Notes under the pieces: generated by a model
Seen by the model: the letters and a program-made list of their open reading frames with translations, nothing else
What the model was told of the DNA's origin: nothing
The model's database searches: none
Part shown: piece after piece, positions 51,024 to 59,533 of the stretch
Position numbering within the stretch: position 1 is the first letter of the stretch
Layout of the letters: every line of letters starts with the position of its first letter
From: JADHLN01 sp965658435
GTDB taxonomy: Bacteria; Pseudomonadota; Alphaproteobacteria; Rickettsiales; JABIRX01
Assembly: GCA_965658435.1 (NCBI GenBank)
Contig: CBFHSE010000003.1
Span: 1-59,533, forward strand
Direction: 5' to 3'
Length of the DNA: 59,533 nt
Position numbers and translations under genes: made by a program

Positions 51024-53204
51024 TTATAAACTACGACTTGGTAAACCATGAGATGCAGTACTTTGTTCTCCTTTAATTTTAGGGGCATATAATTTTTGAG
51101 CTGGAACACTACCTTTTATTACATTTTGTAATTCATTAATAAGTGATTCAGGTTTTGGATTACTTCCGCCTAAAACTGATGCTAGATTAGTTGTAAGAGC
51201 TTTTTTTGTCTCAGTATCTTCTATGTCTAGACTGTTAATGGCTATTTTTGCAAGTTCATCTTTATCATCAGTTAAGTCTCCTGTGCATGTTTTTTTTAAA
51301 TTATCTCTTGTTTCTTTATTAGGTCTTATGCCTAATATATTTAATGCATTTATTACAAATTTTTCATCATATTTTTTAGTAATTTTTTCCAGTTCCTTTT
51401 CTTTTTTCTGTTCTGGAGTTTCCATTAAAGGAGTTATTTGAGCAATTTTAGCTAATGGTGATTCTCCAGTATCACCGATTCTTCCTATTGCATAGCTAAC
51501 ACCTGAAGCTATTGTGCCCAATGTCCCAATTATAATTGATGCTTTATATACTGGATGCAGACCGGATAAAGAATCAAATGTTTTTAATATTGTTGGATCT
51601 GCATTTCCCATTTCTATTCCAGTACCAACTCCAAAAATTGTGAATAAAATTAATGTCATTGTGGCTAAAGCAATATATTTTGCAATTTTATTGTATTTGT
51701 TACTCCTATCCTCAGCCTTATCTTGCCTGTTTTGTTCTTCTGTTTCTTTATCATTCTCCCATTTTGCGATACCAGAGTCTCTCTGGTCTCTTAAGCTATT
51801 GATTCTTCTTGATATATTCGCGGCTTGTGCATCTTTCTCTGCTTTTCTTGCTTGCCTTTTTTCTTCTAGTTTATTGCGGGATATTTCTTCTTTTTCTTCT
51901 TTTTTGGATCCTGAAGTTAAATTTTGATGCACAGTGCTTAAATTTGTATTATCGTTTTTTGCTCCATATCCAATCAATGATTCTGCCATTTTTTCATATG
52001 GTTTATATTTTTCTTGTTTTTGCTGGTAACCTGCAATTTCTTCTTGAGCGTCGGTGACTTGTTTTGCAAGAGTTTTTAAGTCATCTACAGTAGTTTTAAT
52101 TTCCTGATCTTTTGCGGCTATTTGACTTTTAAGATCTTCTACCTCTTTTTTTGTAGATAAAAAAGGCTGAAATTTTGGATACCTAAATCTAGATTCATAA
52201 TCTTGTTTGATTTTATCTTCCTTAATTTTCTCAAATTCTTTAAATACAGATTCTTTTAGGCCATTAAATTCATTAACTTGTTCAGTAAGATAGCTTTCTA
52301 ATTCTTGTTCTTTAGAAGTTTTTTCAGTATTTAAACTATCTATTAGTGTTTTAAGTGCTGGTTTATTTAATTCTGATGCAGATCCATGTGATATTTGCGT
52401 TTTTTGAATTTCATCTTCTAAATCTTGAATTTCTTTATCTTTACTAGTTTTTTCAGTATTTATTTTATCATACTTACTTGATAATCTCTTTGCTGCAGAG
52501 TTATATTCTGGATTATTAGTATTGAGTGGTGGCTGTGAAGCATTAAAAGAATTTTTACTCCAGTTATTAAAATCATCATCAGAAGTATCTCTATCTATAG
52601 CAGCAATTAATACGTTATATTCTTCTTCTAGTCTCTTTTTTTCTGTTTCATGATCTGTTTGTGCATCAGAAAGAGCTGACCCATGATTAGCGTTTAAATC
52701 ATTTATTGCCTTAGCTTGTTTTACATAAGCTTCTCGTAGTTGTGTCTCAAGTTTTGTTTTTTCATTTTGCTGCTGTGCAATCTCTGTATCTTTAGCTTGA
52801 GCCTGACTACTTAAACGAGCTAATTCATCGCTTTTATATTGAATATCCTCAGATGTTTTCTTATATTCTTTATACCCATCTTCCAGCACTAAATCTTCTA
52901 AAGCATTATCTAATAGAGATTGTTCACTTTTAAATTTACCTGCAAGAAAATCAACTATTTGGTGTTTACCTTTTTTAGCTGCATATTCAAGAGGGTTAAA
53001 TACTTTTTGTGAAGGAGTAGAAGGATCATTTATGAAATTTGTCTTTATGACACTTTTGTGAGTTCTATAGAACTCTGCTAATTCAATTACGTTACCATCA
53101 TTGATTAGTTTTTTAAAACGTGTTGTTAAATATGATGCAGAAATTTCTGAATCTGTTGTTTTTGTTGTTTGTGTCGATTTCGATGTCAGTTTCCAATTTG
53201 GCAT
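51024..53204 (-). CDS. Large coiled-coil protein with ankyrin-like N-terminus and two transmembrane helices; candidate effector
   Basis: The 726-residue protein belongs to no recognised family. Residues 1-20 are Thr/Ser-rich. One ankyrin-like helix pair lies at about 69-91 (NPLEYAAKKGKHQIVDFLAG). Residues about 115-500 are a long charged coiled coil with IQ/EK-rich heptads. Two hydrophobic helices follow at about 508-530 and 553-574, then a helical C-terminal domain (575-700). The tail ends STASHGLPSRSL. There is no signal peptide. Ankyrin plus coiled coil plus late membrane hairpin is a common layout of host-membrane-targeted effectors in intracellular bacteria, but this is inference. It stands alone, with its own promoter and 255 bp of AT-rich DNA downstream in which I see no gene. 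Confidence 0.7.
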   Translation of the reverse strand: MPNWKLTSKSTQTTKTTDSEISASYLTTRFKKLINDGNVIELAEFYRTHKSVIKTNFINDPSTPSQKVFNPLEYAAKKGKHQIVDFLAGKFKSEQSLLDNALEDLVLEDGYKEYKKTSEDIQYKSDELARLSSQAQAKDTEIAQQQNEKTKLETQLREAYVKQAKAINDLNANHGSALSDAQTDHETEKKRLEEEYNVLIAAIDRDTSDDDFNNWSKNSFNASQPPLNTNNPEYNSAAKRLSSKYDKINTEKTSKDKEIQDLEDEIQKTQISHGSASELNKPALKTLIDSLNTEKTSKEQELESYLTEQVNEFNGLKESVFKEFEKIKEDKIKQDYESRFRYPKFQPFLSTKKEVEDLKSQIAAKDQEIKTTVDDLKTLAKQVTDAQEEIAGYQQKQEKYKPYEKMAESLIGYGAKNDNTNLSTVHQNLTSGSKKEEKEEISRNKLEEKRQARKAEKDAQAANISRRINSLRDQRDSGIAKWENDKETEEQNRQDKAEDRSNKYNKIAKYIALATMTLILFTIFGVGTGIEMGNADPTILKTFDSLSGLHPVYKASIIIGTLGTIASGVSYAIGRIGDTGESPLAKIAQITPLMETPEQKKEKELEKITKKYDEKFVINALNILGIRPNKETRDNLKKTCTGDLTDDKDELAKIAINSLDIEDTETKKALTTNLASVLGGSNPKPESLINELQNVIKGSVPAQKLYAPKIKGEQSTASHGLPSRSL

Positions 53205-53238
53205 ATCAATATTCTCAAAAATAAGTTAATTAAGATGA

Positions 53239-53267
53239 ATTATAACATTTTTTAAATGATGCTGCAA
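53239..53267 (-). promoter_or_regulatory. Predicted promoter of the coiled-coil protein gene
   Basis: On the reverse strand TATAAT (perfect -10) lies 17 bases after TTGCAG (-35, first three bases matching) and about 34 nt before the ATG at 53204. The -35 resembles the TTGCAA of the petABC promoter. Confidence 0.5.
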
Positions 53268-53330
53268 GAAAAAAATATAAATTAATATTTATGTTGTAAG
53301 ATGTTAAAAAAAAATTAATTTATTTAGAGA

Positions 53331-54221
53331 ATGTTTCTTAAAAAAAATCCTAATTTGATTGGTATTTGCGCACCTGTTTTCTGGTCTTTTATACCTGTTA
53401 TCTCATATTATTTAAGTAATGTTAAAACTTTGATTGTAATTTTAGTTGCATTGACTTTTTTTGTTACTTTATCCTTTTTGTTTTTGCTAATTAATAAAAA
53501 AATTAAATTTTTATTTAAAGAAAATATCAAATTTTATTTACTTAGTATATTTGCAATTTTTACCTTTCATTATGGTTATTTTTTAGCTTTAAAATTAGCA
53601 CCATTAATTCATGTTTTTTTGATTATAAATTTAACTGGGGTGTTTATTATTTTTTATGCAAAATTATTACATAATGTCACTGTAAAAAAAGAACATTTAT
53701 TTGCTTTATTATTTAATTTATTAGCTGTTTTAATGGTAGCAATAAATAAAAATGAAATGAATGATATTTTTAAATATAAATATTTTGGTTATTTAGCAGC
53801 TTTTATTGCTGTAAATTCTTGGGCTTTTTATTCTGCAAAAATTTCTGCTTATAAAATTAAAAATCAATTCTCAATAATAGTTAGTTGTTTTTATGTTTTA
53901 GTAATTACTCTTATTACATTGTTAATTGACGGTAATATTGTTGATTTAGCTTTGTTAACATTTAAAGATTTTTTCTTATGTTGCTTTATAGGTTTATTTT
54001 CTATGGGAGGATCTTTTTTATGTTGGAATTATGGTATGGCTAAAGGAAATATTAGTTTCTTGGCTATTATGTCATATATAACCCCAATTTTAGGTTCTTT
54101 ATGGTTAGTGTTATTTAAAATTGAAATATTTGATTATTCTTTATTAATCGCTATTTTACTAATAATTTCTGCGTCTTTAATTGGGGCAAGAGCAGAAAAA
54201 GGTAAATTAACGGTGGAATAA
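53331..54221 (+). CDS. EamA/DMT-family transporter
   Basis: This inner-membrane protein of 296 residues has about ten hydrophobic helices, the layout of the drug/metabolite transporter superfamily with two EamA repeats. Recognisable parts are VFWSFIPVISYYLSN at the start, the paired AALFAI-type helices, SWAFYSAKISAYK and LCWNYGMAKGNISFLAIMSY with ITPILGSLWLVLF near the end. The substrate cannot be predicted; rickettsial relatives include SAM and metabolite exchangers. It is convergent with mutL and overlaps it by 15 nt. Confidence 0.82.
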   Translation: MFLKKNPNLIGICAPVFWSFIPVISYYLSNVKTLIVILVALTFFVTLSFLFLLINKKIKFLFKENIKFYLLSIFAIFTFHYGYFLALKLAPLIHVFLIINLTGVFIIFYAKLLHNVTVKKEHLFALLFNLLAVLMVAINKNEMNDIFKYKYFGYLAAFIAVNSWAFYSAKISAYKIKNQFSIIVSCFYVLVITLITLLIDGNIVDLALLTFKDFFLCCFIGLFSMGGSFLCWNYGMAKGNISFLAIMSYITPILGSLWLVLFKIEIFDYSLLIAILLIISASLIGARAEKGKLTVE

Positions 54222-56030
54222 ATTTTCTAAATCTGATTTTGTTAATTTAATGTAAGTAGGGCGTCCGTGATTACATTGGCCAGAATAAGGCGTTTTTTCC
54301 ATATCTCTTAATATTTTATTCATTTCAGCAATATTTAAAATTCTGCCAGCTCTTATCGCATTATGACAAGCATGATTGCCATAAATTTCAGTTATTCTAT
54401 CCAGTAGATTAAGTGCCTTGCCAAATTGGGAAATATTATCTGCTAAATCTTTTATAAAATTTTTGATATTAATCTCCTTAAAAATTTCAGGTGTTTCTTT
54501 AATTATTAAGCCGTTATTACCTAATTTTTCAATTATGACGCCATATTTTGCTAATTCCTCTTGTTGCTCTAAAATTTCTGTAAGTTGTAATTCTTCTAAT
54601 TCAACAATTTCTGAAAATAAATGTGTTTGTGTTTTTACATTTTTATTGGCTAATTTATTTTTTAATTCTTCATAAATTAATCTTTCATGCGCTGCATGTT
54701 GGTCAATTATGATTAGGCCATTTTCTGTTTGAGAAATTATATAGGTTTTATGGAGTTGGGCTATGGCACTTCCTAAAGGAAAGGAAATATATTCAGGCTG
54801 AAACTCGCTAGTTCTATCAATTGAAGCGGGGGCTTGATCATTGATTGCAAAAGCTAAATTTTCTTGCTGCAGATTTGTGGCATTAGATATATTATTATTT
54901 AGGCTTTGGTTGGCATATGAATAATCAGGCTTTGTTTGGTTGTTATAGGAAAAATATTCTTTTAGATTGTTAGTTGTGTTTTGAGATTTTTCTTGGTTTT
55001 TTTGAAAATATGCTATGGTTTTTTGCTGATTTTCAGTTGAAGATTTAAATTCTGCTTTTTTTAAAGCTTGTTTTAGTGATGAAATAACGAAATTTCTAAT
55101 TTTTTGAGCATCACGAAAGCGAATTTCTGATTTACAAGGGTGCACATTAACATCAATTTCATGGGCAGGTAAATTTAAAAATAACACTAACATTGGATAG
55201 CGATTTGCTTCTAAAAAATCCTGATAGCTAATTTTTATAGCATTTAAAATTATTTTATCTTGAACTGGACGATTATTAATAAATATGTGCTGAAAACTAT
55301 TATTTGCTCTATTGAAAGTAGGAATAGATGCGTAGCTTTTAAATTTATAAGCATCTAATTCATGTTCAAAATATACTGAATTGCTTACAAATTCAGCACC
55401 CATAATTTCTTTTATTCTGTCGCTTAAATTATTTTTTTTATATAAAAAATATTCCTTAGCGCCAATTATTAATTTAAAAGCTATATTGGGGTTGCAAAGA
55501 GCTATTTTTTTTAACAGGGCAATTATATGGTTATTTTCAGTATTTTCTGATTTTAAAAATTTTAATCTAGCTGGTGTAGCAAAAAATAAATCGCGTATTT
55601 CTACTATGGTTCCTTCAGCTAAGTTACTTATTGCAATTGCTTGCTTTTTTCCACCTAAAGAAGTTATTTGATAAGCTTGATCTGCTTTATGATATTTAGA
55701 ATTTAAAGTTAATTTTGCGATTGAAGCAATTGATGCTAACCCTTCACCTCTAAATCCTAAGCTGTTGATATTTAAGAGGTTGTTGGATGTTATTTTAGAT
55801 GTTGCATGTCTAGTTATTGCTAATTCTAATTCTGATTTTTCTATGCCAATACCATTATCCTTTACCATAATCAGATTTTGACCTCCTGCTTCTATTTTAA
55901 TTTGGATGGATGTTGCTTTAGCATCTATTGAGTTTTCTACTAATTCTTTAATTACTGAGGCAGGCCTTTCAATTACTTCGCCAGCTGCTATTCGGCTTAT
56001 TAGAATATCTGATAAAATTTTAATGGGCAT
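54207..56030 (-). CDS. mutL: DNA mismatch repair protein MutL
   Basis: This mismatch-repair ATPase links MutS to strand cleavage. It has 607 residues. The N-terminal GHKL ATPase shows IAAGEVIERPASVIKELVEN, VKDNGIGIEK, ITRHATSKI and GFRGEGLASIASI. The C-terminal dimerisation domain has DQHAAHERLIYEE, an exact match to the endonuclease motif DQHA-X2-E-X4-E, and ends with SGQCNHGRPTYIKL. It is therefore the nicking type used where MutH is absent. The middle linker (about 330-400) is Asn/Gln-rich. ATG at 56030 is used rather than the TTG two codons upstream. Confidence 0.95.
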   Translation of the reverse strand: MPIKILSDILISRIAAGEVIERPASVIKELVENSIDAKATSIQIKIEAGGQNLIMVKDNGIGIEKSELELAITRHATSKITSNNLLNINSLGFRGEGLASIASIAKLTLNSKYHKADQAYQITSLGGKKQAIAISNLAEGTIVEIRDLFFATPARLKFLKSENTENNHIIALLKKIALCNPNIAFKLIIGAKEYFLYKKNNLSDRIKEIMGAEFVSNSVYFEHELDAYKFKSYASIPTFNRANNSFQHIFINNRPVQDKIILNAIKISYQDFLEANRYPMLVLFLNLPAHEIDVNVHPCKSEIRFRDAQKIRNFVISSLKQALKKAEFKSSTENQQKTIAYFQKNQEKSQNTTNNLKEYFSYNNQTKPDYSYANQSLNNNISNATNLQQENLAFAINDQAPASIDRTSEFQPEYISFPLGSAIAQLHKTYIISQTENGLIIIDQHAAHERLIYEELKNKLANKNVKTQTHLFSEIVELEELQLTEILEQQEELAKYGVIIEKLGNNGLIIKETPEIFKEINIKNFIKDLADNISQFGKALNLLDRITEIYGNHACHNAIRAGRILNIAEMNKILRDMEKTPYSGQCNHGRPTYIKLTKSDLENLFHR

Positions 56031-56078
56031 AATCAATAAGGAATTAAGTTTTTTTTAGCTTATAAGTTTAATCTGACT

Positions 56079-56106
56079 TTGACAATGATGTTATTTTAAA
56101 CATAAT
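56079..56106 (+). promoter_or_regulatory. Predicted sigma-70 promoter for the 75-residue protein, DUF445 and flavoprotein genes
   Basis: A perfect TTGACA and CATAAT (five of six) are separated by 16 bases, about 22 nt before the ATG at 56129. The three genes downstream are spaced 0-3 nt apart and probably share this transcript. Confidence 0.55.
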
Positions 56107-56128
56107 AAGTAAAAATTAAATTTAATTT

Positions 56129-56356
56129 ATGAGTAAAGATAATAATAAAGCAGAAAATACTGATTTTTCAATAACTGATATTTTGCAAGCGCATGATATT
56201 TTAATTTCTATATTATTAGCAAAAATTATTGCTGATGCAGGAGATGCAAAATCATATATAGATAAATTACTAGAAATGGTTGAAATGCAAGAAATTAACG
56301 AAAATGCTAAAAATCATATAAAAATGCTTTTAAAGCCAATTAAAGATTCATTGTAA
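56129..56356 (+). CDS. Small helical protein, unknown
   Basis: The 75-residue protein is mainly alpha-helical: DFSITDILQAHDILISILLA, then KIIADAGDAKSYIDKLLEMV and a final amphipathic helix. The family is unknown to me. It is soluble by composition. It is the first gene of a forward trio with DUF445 (3 nt away) and a large flavoprotein, behind a good promoter. That makes it a real gene rather than a chance ORF. A regulatory or adaptor role is only a guess. Confidence 0.6.
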   Translation: MSKDNNKAENTDFSITDILQAHDILISILLAKIIADAGDAKSYIDKLLEMVEMQEINENAKNHIKMLLKPIKDSL

Positions 56357-56359
56357 AAT

Positions 56360-57046
56360 ATGGAATTTATTAGAAATAAAAGTTTTTTAACTAATTTCAT
56401 AGCTTTTAGTGCTGCTTTTATAGGGTTTGTTTTTAATATTAATTTATTATTTACTACTGCTATATTTGCTTTTTCTGGAGCAATTACCAATGCTCTTGCT
56501 GTGCATATGCTATTTGAGAAAATCCCCTTTTTATATGGTTCTGGGGTGATTCCAAGAAGATTTCTTGAATTTAAACAAGCTTTAAAATTATTAATTATTG
56601 AAGAGTTTTTCGCGGCAGAAAAATTAGAAGATTTTTTAGAGAAGAAAATTAATTCCAAAGATTTTAAAATTAATATCGAAAAAATTGATTTTGATAAAAT
56701 TTATAATGATTTAATTGCGGCAATTATGGAGTCTTCTTTGGCTTCAATGCTTTCTATGTTTGGAGGAAGTCAGGCTTTAGAGCCATTGAAACAACCAATT
56801 ATTGCGAAGTTAAAATTAATTATTGTTGATTTTGAAGAAATGCATCTGCAAAAATTAACTTCGGCAAAAATGCATGAAAAATTTGCTTCGGAAATAGAAA
56901 ATTTGATTGATAAAAGATTAGCTGAGCTAACTCCTCTAATGGTTAAGGAGATTTTAAAGAAAATAATTAATAAATATTTAGGCTGGTTAGTTGTTTGGGG
57001 TGGAGTATTTGGGGCTTTGCTTGGTTTTTTATATGGTTTGTTATAA
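56360..57046 (+). CDS. DUF445 family membrane protein
   Basis: The protein has 228 residues. Two N-terminal hydrophobic helices (FLTNFIAFSAAFIGFVFNI and NLLFTTAIFAFSGAITNALA) are followed by the family signature AVHMLFEKIPFLYGSGVIP. A soluble helical region comes next, and a C-terminal helix (GWLVVWGGVFGALLGFLYGL) returns to the membrane. DUF445 proteins are widespread and of unknown function, thought to act at the inner membrane. The length is on the short side for the family. It directly adjoins the next gene with no gap. Confidence 0.85.
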   Translation: MEFIRNKSFLTNFIAFSAAFIGFVFNINLLFTTAIFAFSGAITNALAVHMLFEKIPFLYGSGVIPRRFLEFKQALKLLIIEEFFAAEKLEDFLEKKINSKDFKINIEKIDFDKIYNDLIAAIMESSLASMLSMFGGSQALEPLKQPIIAKLKLIIVDFEEMHLQKLTSAKMHEKFASEIENLIDKRLAELTPLMVKEILKKIINKYLGWLVVWGGVFGALLGFLYGLL

Positions 57047-59533
57047 ATGAAGCTTAATTTCGGTTTTACTTGTAAAGATTTATATGAAAGAGATAAATTA
57101 TTAGAGTTGCAAAGCAAATTTCTTGATTATTTACGAAATAGACAAGTCGAATTGGCTAATAAATATGTTATATCTCTAGAAAATGGTGATATTGCTGAGG
57201 CTGATTTGCTTGATCTTGCTGTTTATTTGCAAGAATTTATTGCTAAGTTATTTTCTGTAAATGATAAATTGCAAGAATGGGTAAATAGAGAAAAAAAATA
57301 TGATAATTTATTTAAATGTAAGAAATTATTTATTCAAAAACAAGCGTTGCGAGCTTATAATCTAGAGGAGATAGCAGAATTTCCTATTGCTGAAATAAAA
57401 AATAAAATTACTAGTTTGATTGGTGAATTTAACGAGGTTAATTTTGCAAATTATGTAATAAGACATCTTGATTTAGCTGAAAAAGAGAGATTAGAGCCTT
57501 TTTTAAAATATGCAGCTTGGTCTTTGCATGATTTAGAGGCAAAAAAAATTCATAAAGATTCGGTTTTATTTAAATTAGCAAAAAAATTAGATTCTGCTAA
57601 TTTATTAGAGGTTAAAAAGGAAGTTGTTAATGATGTTTTAGAAATTGGTTCAGATGAAGTTAGGGTTCGAGATGGTTTTTCATTAAGTGATAAAAAAACA
57701 AAAACGGTAGAAGCCTTAAATGAAGCAAATTATTGTCTTTTTTGTCATGAAAGACATAAAGATTCTTGTAGTAAAGGTTTAAAAGATAAGGATGGGGGAT
57801 TTAAAATTTCTGATCAGAAAAATATTTTAACAGGTTGTCCTTTAGAAGAAAAAATCTCGGAAATGAATTTGCTTAGAGCGGAATCTAAAATTTTAGCTGC
57901 TCTTGCAGTTGCTATGATAGATAATCCTTTATTGGCTGCGACTGGTAAAAGAATTTGTAATGATTGTATGAAAAGCTGTATTTATCAGAAGCAAGATCCT
58001 GTTAATATCCCTATGGTTGAAACTGAGATATTAGAAAAAATTCTTGAGCTAAATTATGGTTTTGAGATTTACTCATTATTAACAAGATGGAATCCTTTAA
58101 ATATAAAAAGACATATAACTAAGCCAGATAGTAATAAGAAAATATTAGTTGTGGGTCAGGGGCCTGCAGGATTTAATTTAGCTTATCATTTAATTGAGGA
58201 GGGGCATTTTGTGGTTGCTATTGAAGGGTTAAAGGTGGAGCCACTTTCTTTGGATTTAATAGGGGTTGATTTTAAAGCAATAAAAAATATAAAAGATTTA
58301 TATGAAGATTTAAATGAAAGAAAATCTTATGGTTTTGGTGGTGTAGCTGAATATGGAATTACTGTACGCTGGAATAAGAATTTTTTAACTTTAATTAGGA
58401 TAATTTTAGAAAGAAATAATAATTATAAATTATATGGCGGAGTTAGATATGGTTCACAAATTACACGAGAAATTGCCTTTAACGAGTTAGGTTTTGAGCA
58501 TATTGCCCTTTGTCAGGGTGCTGGTAGTCCCAATATTATCACTATTAAAAATAACTTATGTAAGGGTGTTAGAAAAGCTTCTGACTTTTTGATGAATTTA
58601 CAGTCGCAAAATCCTTATAGATTGCAATCATTAGCTAATTTACAAATTAGATTGCCAATTATTGTTATAGGTGGAGGTTTAACGGCTATTGATGCTGCTA
58701 CTGAGTCTTTTAATTATTATAAAGTACAGATTCTTAAATTTTATAAGGAGTATCAAGAATTAGTAAATATTATAGGTCGTAAGGATCTTGAAAAAGAATG
58801 GGATAAGGAAGAAGGGAAAATTGCCAAGGAATTTTTAGAAGATGCAAAAAAAATTAAAGAGCTTGAAGATAAATATGGAGATAAAGCTAAATTTAAAATT
58901 TTTGCTTATTTAGTAAAAAAAGGGGGAGTTAAAATTTTATATCGTAAATCTTTACAAGATAGCCCTGCTTATAGATTGAATCATGAGGAAATAGAAAAAG
59001 CCTTTGAGGAAGGGGTGAAATTTGTTGAATATGCTGAACCTAAAGAAATTATTTTAGATAAGTTTGGAGCAGTTAAGGCTTTGCAAATTGCCATAAATTC
59101 TCAAATAAAAACTATTGAAGCTAAAACAATTTTAATTGCAGCTGGTACTAAACCAAATATTTTTTCTGCAAAAGAGGATAAAGAACTTGAACTAGATGGT
59201 ATTTATTTTAAAGCAATTGATGCTGCTGGAAAAAAATTGAGCAATTTAGTTAATGTAAAATCAGATAAATATTCTGTTATTACTTACAGAGATAAGAAAA
59301 ATAGAGCTATTAGTTTTTTTGGCGATCAACATCCTGTTTTTGCGGGTAATGTTGTAAAAGCTATGGCTTCAGCAAAGAAAGGTTATCCCTTAATTTCAAA
59401 GGAATTATTAAATATTGAGAGTAAAATATTAAATAAAGATGAATTTATTGCAAATTTAGATGAGTTATTAATTGCAAAAATAGTTGATGTGCAAGAAATT
59501 GCTCCGAAAATTATTGAGTTAATTGTAAAAGCA
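57047..59533 (+). CDS. Large Fe-S/FAD oxidoreductase (glutamate-synthase small-subunit-like), 3' truncated by window
   Basis: At least 829 residues are visible; the frame runs off the window. The N-terminal 220 residues are helical and unassigned. Cys-rich motifs YCLFCHERHKDSCSKG (about 229-244), TGCPLEEKISEMN and RICNDCMKSCIYQK (about 302-315) resemble the Fe-S region before the flavin domain of GltD-like enzymes. The first dinucleotide fold is LVVGQGPAGFNLAYHL (near 366-381) and the second is VIGGGLTAIDAATE (near 540). The last visible residues (IVDVQEIAPKIIELIVKA) look like the start of a ferredoxin-reductase/PyrK-like domain. It probably transfers electrons between NAD(P)H and an unknown partner. 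It starts immediately after DUF445. Confidence 0.8.
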   Translation, partial: MKLNFGFTCKDLYERDKLLELQSKFLDYLRNRQVELANKYVISLENGDIAEADLLDLAVYLQEFIAKLFSVNDKLQEWVNREKKYDNLFKCKKLFIQKQALRAYNLEEIAEFPIAEIKNKITSLIGEFNEVNFANYVIRHLDLAEKERLEPFLKYAAWSLHDLEAKKIHKDSVLFKLAKKLDSANLLEVKKEVVNDVLEIGSDEVRVRDGFSLSDKKTKTVEALNEANYCLFCHERHKDSCSKGLKDKDGGFKISDQKNILTGCPLEEKISEMNLLRAESKILAALAVAMIDNPLLAATGKRICNDCMKSCIYQKQDPVNIPMVETEILEKILELNYGFEIYSLLTRWNPLNIKRHITKPDSNKKILVVGQGPAGFNLAYHLIEEGHFVVAIEGLKVEPLSLDLIGVDFKAIKNIKDLYEDLNERKSYGFGGVAEYGITVRWNKNFLTLIRIILERNNNYKLYGGVRYGSQITREIAFNELGFEHIALCQGAGSPNIITIKNNLCKGVRKASDFLMNLQSQNPYRLQSLANLQIRLPIIVIGGGLTAIDAATESFNYYKVQILKFYKEYQELVNIIGRKDLEKEWDKEEGKIAKEFLEDAKKIKELEDKYGDKAKFKIFAYLVKKGGVKILYRKSLQDSPAYRLNHEEIEKAFEEGVKFVEYAEPKEIILDKFGAVKALQIAINSQIKTIEAKTILIAAGTKPNIFSAKEDKELELDGIYFKAIDAAGKKLSNLVNVKSDKYSVITYRDKKNRAISFFGDQHPVFAGNVVKAMASAKKGYPLISKELLNIESKILNKDEFIANLDELLIAKIVDVQEIAPKIIELIVKA

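Overview
The window looks like chromosomal DNA of an AT-rich alphaproteobacterium of Rickettsiales type, probably intracellular. The evidence is the very low GC content by eye, tightly packed and often overlapping genes, the gene content (GatCAB, a eukaryotic-type NADP isocitrate dehydrogenase, sdhCDAB, cytochrome bc1, a 7Fe-type ferredoxin, a short alpha-type ProS, and the thrB-rnhA pair), and long, poorly conserved, coiled-coil or repeat proteins of the kind seen in host-associated bacteria. No species is claimed. I recognise no tRNA, rRNA, CRISPR array or insertion sequence.

Layout. (1) 1-7.2 kb is a forward fatty-acid beta-oxidation block: an acyl-CoA ligase (cut by the window start), thiolase, FadJ-type bifunctional enzyme and FadE. 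(2) 7.2-12.4 kb is an unstable accessory zone with a decayed gene, an SDR oxidoreductase, a 743-residue protein with a tandem-repeat tail, and two more decayed gene remnants. The intact repeat gene and the remnants share upstream sequence. (3) 12.4-17.9 kb, reverse strand, is a tight operon: FAD oxidoreductase, DUF1365, a CFA-synthase paralogue, chalcone-isomerase-like protein, MFS transporter and DUF3833 lipoprotein. It resembles unusual or methylated fatty-acid clusters. A fused acyltransferase/alpha-beta hydrolase gene diverges from it. (4) 20-25.2 kb carries icd, a reverse operon grxD-ABC ATPase-ccmC-fdxA, a small membrane protein, a BolA-family gene and proB. (5) 25.2-38.2 kb carries rpmG, sdhCDAB, a Ca/Na antiporter, secF, arsC, gatCAB, a reverse lytic transglycosylase, lgt and a MidA-type methyltransferase. 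(6) 38.2-40.8 kb is the reverse bc1 operon petABC. (7) 40.9-42.4 kb is a second small accessory zone with a phage-type replication protein whose start codon looks damaged, a small ORF and a coiled-coil remnant. It lies directly before atpDC, which are separated from the other ATP synthase genes. (8) The 3' end of atpC has been tandemly copied (190-bp period) up to the rnhA stop codon. (9) 44.8-59.5 kb carries rnhA, thrB, addA, proS, a 726-residue membrane-anchored coiled-coil protein, an EamA transporter, mutL, and a forward group of a 75-residue protein, DUF445 and a large Fe-S flavoprotein cut by the window end.

How the genes work together. Beta-oxidation feeds acetyl-CoA, NADH and reduced flavin to a respiratory chain represented here by succinate dehydrogenase, cytochrome bc1 and F1-ATPase parts. 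CcmC, glutaredoxin, BolA and ferredoxin supply haem and Fe-S handling. The lipid operon and the acyltransferase fusion suggest active remodelling of membrane acyl chains. The accessory zones hold candidate host-interaction proteins and show repeat expansion, frameshifting and decay. Most genes lack a strong Shine-Dalgarno sequence. The clear exceptions are ahead of fadE and an unexplained one at the stop codon of the repeat-protein gene. All functions are inferred from sequence motifs and family knowledge. No search was run.
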